Shown: positions 55,270 to 64,000 of the stretch, piece by piece
Layout: the number at the start of each line of letters is the position of its first letter
How positions within the stretch are numbered: position 1 is the first letter of the stretch
Position numbers and translations under genes: made by a program
Source of the DNA: Punica granatum
Lineage: Eukaryota > Streptophyta > Magnoliopsida > Myrtales > Lythraceae
Assembly: GCF_007655135.1 (NCBI RefSeq)
Contig: NC_045128.1
Span: 32,086,811 to 32,150,810 of the forward strand
Length of the DNA stretch: 64,000 bases
Direction of reading: 5' to 3'
The notes under the pieces: model-generated
Told to the model about the DNA's origin: nothing
The model's input: only the letters and a program-made list of their open reading frames with translations
The model's database searches: none

Positions 55270-55452
55270 GTACCAACGTGGGTTAGTTCAAGCGGTTTGG
55301 TGCTTGTTCCGCTTAAACAAGATCCCCGATCTGAGTTCCTGTGAATATAGAAGATCAACGCTGGGAGAGTTTTACTTCTTAATGGGCCGACCTAACTCGA
55401 CTGAATTAGTCGCGACCCAATTGAACTTTCGGATACCGGAGATCAGACCGAG
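55270..55452 (+). mobile_element. SINE (main family) with 13-bp target duplication
   Basis: Head TACCAACGTGGGTTAGTTCA, then AGCGGTTTGGTGCTTGTTCC, B-box region CCCGATCTGAGTTCCTGTG, CAACGCTGGGAGAGTTTTAC, TTAATGGGCCGACCTAAC, tail GATCAGACCGAG. AAAATATACATAC is found at 55257-55269 and 55453-55465. This is among the better-preserved copies. Confidence 0.88.
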
Positions 55453-55469
55453 AAAATATACATACATTG

Positions 55470-56080
55470 TGATTTAATTACATATACCTATATCTATTAA
55501 TGTATATAATTTATTTAAATATTTAATATACATACCAAAGTGTCCAAAATTTCCATGCATAATTAAATCCTATTCTGAAAATATAATCATACAGGCTTAC
55601 AGCTTGCCGAATTTACTTTGCACCAAATTTCATGCCCAACTAAAGTTATAATGACTATTATCACTGGGAAAAGTTATATTAATGATTGTAATAATTCGAA
55701 ATATTTTTGCTTTTTTTTTTTGGTAGAAAATGAGGTGGAGGTGCAAGATAATTCTAAAGGAACAAAGTTCATATGAACTGAAAGAAGCTGGGACTGTGTC
55801 TCAATCTCCTATATGCAAAATCTGAGGGACTAGTTCTTATGGGAATTCCCCTTGGTCTAATTTCACGCCTTATGACAAAAGGGGAGTCTGCGTGACATAT
55901 ACATGTAATCTTAAGGGAGAACAAGCATAGCACTTGATTAGTTAGTCAAAGCTCCACACAAGTATTACCATATCTGAAAGCATTACCGATAACCATCTTC
56001 TGATCCTTCACGGTCAAACCGAATCAGACCAAATAAGGAAGAGATGGAAGAGCACAATATATATTAGTCGGCTTTCTAAA
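55470..56080. other. intergenic, no recognised gene
   Basis: AT-rich sequence, then a more balanced part at 55740-56060. No open frame, RNA gene or transposon end was recognised. Confidence 0.5.
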
Positions 56081-56088
56081 AGTAGCTA

Positions 56089-56270
56089 GGCCCCGTTTGA
56101 ATTCAAAAAAATTTGATTTTAACTTTAACTTTAACTCAACACACTACACAACAAAAACACACGTTTCCCAAGTCAAATTTATAATCACATCTCATTTGTC
56201 ATTTTCCACAATCAAAATCAAAATCAAAATCAAAATTAAAATAACTTTAACTCTAAATCCAAACGGCCCC
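56089..56270. repeat. MITE with internal GATTTT repeats (copy B)
   Basis: The ends GGCCCCGTTTGAATT and the complement of AATCCAAACGGCCCC form an inverted repeat. The interior (CTCAACACACTACACAAC, CACGTTTCCCAAGTCAAAT, AAAATCAAAATCAAAATC) is the reverse of the copy at 19.93 kb. About 180 bp, non-coding. Confidence 0.78.
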
Positions 56271-56279
56271 TAAGGTTCT

Positions 56280-57480
56280 TCACTGCCTCCGAATCCACCT
56301 CTAAATTATTTTCAAATCCTCAAACCTAGCTCCCGGCATGTGTGCTTCAATACAGTCTCTTGACAACCCAAGCTTCAGCAGCCATCTATTGAAATAAATT
56401 TGATATTGAACGGTGTAATTATTTAAAGGAATAAACTAAAGAGAAAAAAGTATCTCTTTTTCCTCCATCATATTGGTGTCGTGGAAAAGTTGTGCCCCGA
56501 CATAATTGCGTATGCCCCCTTCTTCTTATCATGAAAGGCGATTCCCTTTGTCTTTACGACCACCACAGTCGACTGTTCTATTCCATCTTTTCAGATTTAG
56601 ATTTTTATTTTTTTTAAGTATATCTATAGTATGACAATGTCTCTGAATGGCAACAAGTGGAGTGGTCCAGTCATTCGCAAGATATTTAATTACATCCATA
56701 TATACGGTTTGATTTATTGGGTCGTACAACCTAACAAACAATATGTCCATGTTCTTGATTAGAAAGATTGGCATTTGACACTTATCAACAGAAAAACACT
56801 TTCTATCTTGGATCAAGCTTGCCTTTTAGCATTACGAATGCTTTTTTTTTTTAGGTGTACAAGTCGGATAATGAATGCTTTTCTTGATTAGATGTGTTAT
56901 TTTTATTTAAATTATAGTTATGAATTAAAAAATTAATCTAATAAAATCTTTTTGCAATAGTTTAATATGTACAACTGACAAAATAAAAGCACGTTGACAA
57001 GAAAAATATGCAATCCTTCTTTTTCCTGGTGAAGAATATATGCAATTCATTTAGAAGGTGATGGTTTCAAATTATATATTATCGTACTTTTAGAGATCAA
57101 CCTTGTTCTGTAATTAAGCCAATTATAAAGTAAGTGATTCATTTGTTCACCCAAAAAAGTAAGTAATTCATTTCTAATGAAAATGATAATATATGACTTC
57201 CATTTTAGGAAAAGTATAGGTGAAATTGTGAAATAAAATCATCTTTTCTTCATTCATAAAATGAACTAGATATCTTCCAATGATTTCTTCTAATAACCCA
57301 TTATCATAATTATATTCTCTAGATATATAACCCTTACAGTTACAGTTTGTCTAGAATCTCAACTTTATGCAAAAATGATTTTTCTTAAAAAAGCTAGATT
57401 AGTTTAATAGATTGTATTTTTTTTTCCTTACAAAAGTTTATCTACAATCACACTTGTATAGAAAGCATTCAAATTACAAA
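56280..57480. other. intergenic, no recognised gene
   Basis: A 95-codon minus-strand frame at 56529-56816 has no recognisable domain. The remainder is AT-rich. Nothing was supported. Confidence 0.5.
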
Positions 57481-57524
57481 TTTAATAAAATTAGTATGCA
57501 AATACTACATCTATCTATATATAT

Positions 57525-57970
57525 AACTAAAATTTACTTGGGTTCATAATGAATGAGATTGGGTGCATAATAAGTACTTAAAAGAAAATTTAAAAAATAT
57601 GGAAAAAGAAAAGTAAAAAACAAAGATAATAATTAAAAATTTTCAATAAATGCAATTAATGAATCTAAATCTCCTGCTCATTGTATCTATAAATATCTAA
57701 AATTTACTTGGGCACATAATAAATGAGATCGGGTGCATAATAAACGCTTAAAGGAAAATTTATAAAAAAATGGAAAACGAATTAAAAAACAAAGATAATA
57801 ATTAAAAACTTTTAATAAATGCAATTAATGTATTTAAATTTCCTACTCAGTACATAATATTTAAAAGAAAATTAAGATAATATGAAAAAAATTAAAAACA
57901 AAGAATAATAATTATAATTATAATTATTTAATAAATGTAATTAAATGTACCTAAATCTCTTACTAAATAC
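57525..57970. repeat. three degenerate tandem units of about 150-175 bp
   Basis: The phrases CTAAAATTTACTTGGG, ATAATGAATGAGATTGGGTG (second unit ATAATAAATGAGATCGGGTG), GCATAATAA, then AAAACAAAGATAATAATTAA and AATAAATGCAATTAATG occur in the same order at 57528-57675 and 57698-57832. A third, shorter and more decayed set lies at 57845-57945. These are tandem duplications of an AT-rich unit. Confidence 0.75.
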
Positions 57971-57974
57971 AATT

Positions 57975-58770
57975 AAGAGATTTTTTTAATTATAAATAAA
58001 TGATAAATGTATATAAACAACTTAATGTGACATTAATAAAATTGAGCCTAGTTTATAGAAATTGATATAAAATTGTTGATATTCTTACGAAAATTAATTA
58101 AGCATACATATAATTTTTCATAAAAACTAAACATATATATGTACGAGTATATTAAAAAGTAAAATTTAATGCGTTACCTTTTAATAAATTCTAAAATGAT
58201 AAGAAATATATAAAACATATACAAAAAGTAGAGTTAATATACATATATAATGTCTCATTATATAGAACAGTAACAATCCTTGCACACTAAGAAAGATTAT
58301 ATAATTGGAAATTTTGGTATTATATAAAATAATAGTAATCTTTATCCAGAAGAAAGATTCCATAAATTTTAAAAATAATATAAAAAAATAAAATTATATA
58401 ATTATATATAACACAAACTAAAATTGTGAAAGAAATTAAATAAATTTGCAGGACACAATAAGAACGTTGATTGAAAAATTATAATTGAACTATTCAAAAG
58501 TATTCATACAACTTTATTGAAAATTAAATTTGAAAATTGATTGTTAAGAACTTTTATTTTCAATAATAATAATAATAATAATACTAATAAGTAAATTAAT
58601 ATCGTAAATTGTGATAATTATTATTTGTACAATATATAAATATATATAGAAACTCGTGTAATGCAGGGGATTGAACACCGATTATTATATATATTAGATG
58701 AAAGCTTACTTACCAGAAAAGGTAATTACATACATCGATCATCAGCATTAGTCCAATGGCCAAATGTTGC
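57975..58770. other. AT-rich intergenic stretch
   Basis: Over most of its length this is A and T, with an AATAAT microsatellite at 58563-58583. No gene was recognised. Confidence 0.5.
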
Positions 58771-58775
58771 TTAAT

Positions 58776-58945
58776 TAGCCAACATTGGTTGATTCAGGGG
58801 GTTTAACATGTCTTTCTCTTAATATTCAAATCTTATGAATGGAAAAAACTCATGATAAGAAAAAAATTTCTTCTTTAATGGCTGAACTGGCTCGAATCTA
58901 GGTTAATCGAAACTTGATGAGCTTTAATGTACCGTGCCGTGCATA
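58776..58945 (+). repeat. degenerate SINE copy (main family)
   Basis: Head AGCCAACATTGGTTGATTCA then GGGGGTTTAACATG, ATTCAAATCTTATGAATGG, AAAACTCATGATAAG, TTCTTTAATGGCTGAACTGG, tail ATGTACCGTGCCG. Order and spacing fit the main family, with heavy decay. Confidence 0.55.
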
Positions 58946-58949
58946 AGAA

Positions 58950-60116
58950 AAGAAAATATTAATCAATTGAAAGAGTTTTAGTGAGAATTATATATTTAGT
59001 GGAGACGTTGAATTGTCTCATGATAAATATTTGAATTCACCAATTGGATTTTCTTTGTTTTTTTTTATTGGTAGAGGGAGAACCATGAGTCTGATACAAA
59101 AATGAAAAATAAACTGAAATACATAAGTCTAATTAGTAATGATTGAATTTGGGAGCTCTTGATTCTAAATCAGCGTCTAATGCTGCTACATTGAGACCTC
59201 TTCCATCTCACCAGTTTGAATTTAACTTATGAGATCCAGTTGGAAAATCAACTTAATTGTAATTCTAAATGTCCACATTTAATTAGGATTATTTGGAGTC
59301 CGCCTGTTCCATATATAGAATTTGTGTGGGTTAAGAGCGCATTATCTTCATACTTTAAATCTAATCTAATGAACTTAAACAGTATTTTGTCCCAACAGGA
59401 TGTCGACAGGAATTCCTGTACGTGGCTCAACAACCAAAGAATATGCTAAAAACATATATATCACCTCTGATGTATATGCACGTCAAAATATAGAATTAGA
59501 TACTTTTTAAAGTTGTGTCAACATTTTGTGTATGCATTTCAAATACGTGGTATTGGTTTTTATAGACAAGAAATTCTTTTGCAGATTCTAAGAATAATAG
59601 CACTCTTTACGATCCTATATCGATCGGCTAAATCCATTAATATTGTTTTCTTTTATTTTTTCTAAATAGATAGATATTAATCATGTTGAGCCAAATTTGA
59701 TTAAAAAAAATAATGATGATGAAGTAAAGTTGTCACAGAGATTCTATATATAGAAATATAATTGGTTTCAGCTAAATTTGTGTACAATATACACATTAGT
59801 GCTTACACATACACTACACTACTGCATATGAGCTGACCTCAATTCTGTATTTTATTAAAAAGAAAATTGGCTTTTATTTAGTCTTCTTATCAATGATTCT
59901 TTTATTAAATAATCCTTTGGGAACACATAATATATGTAAATGTATATCGCCTAATTAAAAAAATCTGCTTAATTAGAACTCATGTAGGTTCAACGTATAA
60001 CTATCAGTAGATTTAACTGAGGCAAATTGATTGCAGAAAAAAGAATGATTTTAATCAATGATATATCAAAATACCTTAAAATTGTTGTCTTATTATTATT
60101 ATTATTATTGTTGTTG

Positions 60117-60151
<35 letters not shown>

Positions 60152-60370
60152 TTTTTAATGTTCCATTCCATAGTTTGTTATACTGGCCCTACAGGGTGTC
60201 GTGGCCTCGTTTACTTCTTGGGCCTTTTTGTTTCTACAATCATCTTATAGATCATTTCTTAATATAGATTTCAGCCGATCCATAAAAGGTGTACAATGGA
60301 TCCAAATTAAATCATGTGACTTTTGCCCCCGCTAAAAAACAAAATGAATGAATGAAAGATTATGCAATGA
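58950..60370. other. intergenic with ATT/GTT microsatellite
   Basis: A compound microsatellite of ATT, then GTT, then ATT units fills 60090-60147. Around it are short frames without domains. No gene was supported. Confidence 0.55.
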
Positions 60371-60375
60371 GAATG

Positions 60376-60555
60376 ATCAACGTTGATTGATTCAAGTGGT
60401 TCGACCTTATTTTTCTTAAATAAAGTCTCGGATTCAAGCCTTATAAATATAAAAAATTCATGCTGTGAGAGTTTATCCCTTAGTAGGTCAATCCGGTTCT
60501 ACTGGATTAATCGGAGTTCAATTGAGCTTCCGAATATTATGGTGCATACTGAAAA
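60376..60555 (+). repeat. SINE copy (main family)
   Basis: Head ATCAACGTTGATTGATTCAA, then GTGGTTCGACC, B-box region TCTCGGATTCAAGCCTTAT, AAAATTCATGCTGTGAGAG, TATCCCTTAGTAGGTCAATC, GAGTTCAATTGAGCTTCCG, tail GTGCATACTGAAAAG. A short possible duplication, AAAGATTAT, occurs on each side but does not abut the head exactly. Confidence 0.7.
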
Positions 60556-60599
60556 GATTATAGACATCGATGATTACTTTAAATCACAGCATGAATCAC

Positions 60600-61860
60600 G
60601 ATAATGAATTATGCATATTTCTTTGTTTTTGTGACATTAGTTTCTAACTACTGTCTTTTTTTTTATTTTTTTCCCTTGGTGATATTCAAACTACCTCTTA
60701 TTCTCCTCTAACTTGGCATAAACATTTGGAACCGATGAGAAAATTGATTAATATTGCCATTTCTGAATAAATAAATTAAGCTGCATCTCTTTTTGTCATG
60801 GTTTTTTTTTTTGGGTGGGGGGGGGGGTGGCGGCATGGAAACTTGAAAAAAAAAATTATTGCAGGTTTCATTAATAAATTGCTTTGGTTGCTTTCTGTTA
60901 ATTTACGAGGTTTTTATGTATTACTCATAATAATAAAAAAAATGAGGTTTTTATGTTCTAAAATTAGCTAGGTGAAAGCAGGTTGGAATATTGGTATTTT
61001 CAAGTCTTCTAATCTTGTTGGACCTAAATCTCTCCCATCAATATGTATGTCATTATCTCTATAATACTAATTTTCATAGCTAAGGGTGTCTTGTTCGATC
61101 TCTAGATCTCTCAATGAGCTTTCAGCAGATGAATTAACGACTATGGCAAGAAACTAATTAACTTATCATAATTGTAAATGAAATTATAAGTCCACGTCGG
61201 ACTAGGTGTTTGCAAGGATTAACAAGACTAAATCTAAGGTTTTAATTTGTTTTGTCCCTTTGTAGTCTGCAAAATTATTTATGAAGGATTAACTTATACA
61301 AATGCACTTTAATTTCTACAGATCTCTTTGCTACAAATTCACTGAACTCAAAATAAAAAGGGTAACGGACCCGTCTCATTACCTTGCGTAGGGTGCCTTC
61401 TATTCTCCTAGCTGCAGGTCCATTGTCATATCGCACCCAACCCCGATGTACAGGTACCCCATCACTACATTTCTAGTCCCATTCAAGATGACTACGCCCT
61501 CAACCGGTCTCTCTCAAACTTATAAAATACCCTAGAACTTGGAGACCAGATTTTTATTTTCTTGAAATAAATTATGCTATATGTATAATGTCAAGGTGGA
61601 ATAAAGTATCATATTATGTGCAATATGTACCTTAATATTACATCTATTCTCGAAATTAATATAACCCAAAATAAATAAATAAAAGGAGTTGAAGAAAATT
61701 CAATCCTCACACGAGGCTAACGTACAAACGGATAGATAGGCATATAAAATCAAATAATTAATTGCCCATTATGAATATTATGTATATATATATATATATA
61801 TTATAAACGTGACTAATTAATTGATCTCATTATTTCATCGATATGCAGCCGCCTAGTATG
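60600..61860. other. intergenic, 3' side of the GPAT gene
   Basis: Contains a G-rich run GGGTGGGGGGGGGGTGGCGG near 60815-60835 and a TA microsatellite at 61783-61801. The part 61360-61540 is less AT-rich and has words such as CCTTGCGTAGGGTGCC, perhaps a repeat remnant. No gene was recognised. The 3' untranslated region of the GPAT gene lies just below 61865. Confidence 0.5.
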
Positions 61861-61864
61861 TTGT

Positions 61865-63421
61865 CTAATGAAATATGAACAGCTTGAAAGTTTTCACAAC
61901 CTTCCTGATACCGTCGGCCAAAGAGGCACCGCATGGCACGGTTCCGTCGTTCCCGGCGAGGACGCGGTACTTGTCCTTTCGAGTGAAGTTGGTGCATTCA
62001 AACCCTAGGGTCGCTGCCAGGATCCTCTGAACGTAATTTGCTACATCATGAGGGCTCTTCCCCGATGAACACGTGGCTTCGACTGGGAGCTGGTTTAGGA
62101 ACGTTGCCTCGTACACTGGCCTCGGGTTCATCATGAAGAAGATTGGGTCCAGAGCTTTCCAGCCCCGAGCAGTGGTCGCATGGAAAAACCCTACCCGGTA
62201 GTTCATCGCGACTGGCACTATTCGGTCGGTCAACTCAGCAAACAGAGCGCTAAACCGCAGCAGGAATGGCTCTCGGCATGTTGTTCCCTCAGGGCAAACG
62301 ACCAGATCCCCCTTTGCCAACTGGCGCTTGATCTTTTCCGCATCAATTTCACGGATCCTGGTAAGTCGGACAGTCGGTATCGGCGACAGGATCTCAGAAA
62401 ACCTTGAAAGGGAATAGGTGACTGCGGGAATCTTACGACCTAGGATGGTGGATAAAACAACAGGGTCCATCAGGGTCCGGTGTGTGCAGACGAAGAGCAC
62501 GCCTGTGGTGTTGTCATCGGACACGGGTGGTGGTGGTTTACCCTTCATGATGACCTTGCCCCCGAATATTGGGGCGATCACAGGAATGGCTCCTAGGGGC
62601 AATGTCAGGCCGACTGCTATGCGAATGGTGGCGAGTAGTATTCCGAGGGGCATCCATAAGAGAATCAGGAGAGCCATGGATGGCGTAGGGCGGTTGACAA
62701 GCCTGCCATCATGAAATACAACCGGGACAGGGCGTAGAAGTTGTGGATCGGCCTTCCTTGATTCAGTGATGAAAGGTGGATGGAGTTTTTCCTACAAAAT
62801 AATATACAAAATGTTCATATACATTTCAAATCGCACTCAAATGTTTGTTTTATCAAATGGTCAGACCTTGCATAGAGATAAAAATGATGGAGATGACGTC
62901 GGCCTTCCCATCCCTAAACTGGGTCGCTTATCGCCGAACAATTTGGCTACCCGACCTGAGACCGAGCTGAATTCGCTGTTGGTAAAGCCCATGGCATAAC
63001 CTAACCGGTTCACAACCAGTTCGGTTCCTATAACCTCGTCAACCCGCAGATGCTCCTTCACAAACATCTCCACCATAACTCTCGGCATCTTCGTCACCAC
63101 GACCCTCTTGTCGTGAGCGCTGAACACTCTCCAAGCGTCCATGTCGATGTCGTCCATGTAGAATTTGGGCAACACTGCTCTCGCCACTGACTCAACCTCA
63201 GACTCTTTGACCCCACACAGGGACACAAAGATCATGAGCCTCAGGGCCAAATCTCCCATCCCCAGCCCGCTGAGCAGGCGAACCACGGGCCACAGAAGCA
63301 ACAGCAGGGTGAAGCGTACCAGGCCCACCGAGGCCTCAAACGCCACCAGCATGAAGTAGGAGAAAGGGTGCCCGTCCCTCAGCAGGGTACCCTCGAACTC
63401 CGAGACCACTGACGAGTCCAT
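61865..63421 (-). CDS. glycerol-3-phosphate acyltransferase, GPAT5/GPAT7 type
   Basis: This is a land-plant sn-2 glycerol-3-phosphate acyltransferase of the ER, of the subgroup that includes Arabidopsis GPAT5 and GPAT7 and supplies acylglycerols for suberin. Exon 1 is 62867-63421 and exon 2 is 61865-62791, split by a 75-bp GT-AG intron, giving 493 residues against about 500 in the family. The N-terminal HAD-like region opens [11 protein letters not shown]. At motif I it has E where phosphatase-active relatives (GPAT4/6/8) have D, which fits the known lack of phosphatase in GPAT5. Hydrophobic segments lie about 21-50 and 224-250. The acyltransferase motifs are CTHRTLMDP (H289, D294), [22 protein letters not shown] (E353) and [17 protein letters not shown]. 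The conserved end includes [12 protein letters not shown] and [15 protein letters not shown]. The ATG at 63421 is the first, and it gives the family N-terminus. Confidence 0.94.
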
Positions 63422-63424
63422 GCT

Positions 63425-64000
63425 GATTATATCGATTGATCCTTTGATCTAAATCTTTTAGGCTAATAATTAGGAAGAGACCGTTATGTTAGAGAGGGGA
63501 TATATGGACTGATAGTGTCCAACCGTGAGACTTGTCTAATAAAGAGAAACGAGGCAGTTTATCAGCTTACAACTACCAATTTCCATAAACTCTAATTACT
63601 TTTAGCTCTAAGTTTCTTCCTCCGAAATTATGCGTCGAATTCAAACCTAATCGGGGAAGAATGAACATATGAACTCCTTCGCGGATCTGATCACCTAACC
63701 TGCAACAGTTTTGGGCAATAGTGCACTCATCAATCTGAGTTTTCTACAGTGTTCGAAAGATCGATTATGAAACGAAGCGTATGTTACTGCAAAAATCGTA
63801 GGATCATCTGCATTGCCTGACATTAGAAAATGATAAGAAATTATGGGTCATGCATATTGAACTTATGTATGACATTATATGCACAAAACAATTGGATGTA
63901 GAATGTTCCTCTCTCTTTCTCTCGAACAACAGTCTCGCCTAGTCCTCTCGCTGTAATCGGATAATCAAGGCAGCATGACATGATGCAGTGCTAATATTTA
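63425..64000 (-). other. upstream region of the GPAT gene
   Basis: A TATA-like word (CCATATATCCCC on the minus strand, about 63495-63507) lies about 75-85 bp upstream of the ATG. Beyond it I recognise no specific element. The window ends before another gene appears. Confidence 0.4.

Overview
The window is nuclear DNA from a flowering plant, most likely a eudicot. The genes have GT-AG introns. There is a plant microRNA precursor, a RTFL/DVL peptide gene, self-incompatibility S1-like sequences and a suberin-type GPAT. Most of the DNA between genes is AT-rich and full of short non-autonomous transposons. The species cannot be named from the sequence alone.

Layout. 1-7.5 kb: AT-rich DNA with SINE and tandem-repeat remnants and no recognisable gene. 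7.8-8.4 kb: a MIR172 locus whose hairpin is preceded by a long CT microsatellite and five TTAGGG units. 9.3-16.6 kb: two broken self-incompatibility S1-like genes and the flank of a probable third, lost copy. 18.3 kb: an intact RTFL/DVL peptide gene of 78 codons. 19.5-27.7 kb: a transposon-rich stretch holding a dimeric SINE, Tourist-like MITEs and long-TIR elements. 28.3-29.7 kb: a five-exon FKBP20-1-type gene (+). 30.1-31.9 kb: an eight-exon SDIR1-type RING E3 ligase (-), convergent with the FKBP gene. 33-37.5 kb: long-TIR elements and a CACTA-like end. 41.1-42.4 kb: a single-exon PCS1-like aspartic protease (-). 48.4-49.5 kb: a single-exon RDUF-type RING E3 ligase (-) with G-box/ABRE cores upstream. 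50.5-60.6 kb: AT-rich repeats, including a foldback Mutator-type MITE with a perfect 9-bp target duplication. 61.9-63.4 kb: a two-exon GPAT5/7-type acyltransferase (-).

The protein genes look independent, as is usual in plants. Two of them (SDIR1-like and RDUF-like) belong to RING E3 families known from abscisic-acid signalling, and MIR172 and RTFL/DVL act in development. No wholly new multi-gene system was found. The most unusual points are: two S1-like genes disabled by different lesions; a stop codon in the SDIR1-like gene followed by a still-readable conserved tail; a SINE dimer that moved as one unit into the edge of a MITE; and the TTAGGG array in the presumed pri-miR172 leader. Exon limits were worked out by hand from splice consensus and remembered family conservation. 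Family names rest on recognition of the proteins, not on a database search.
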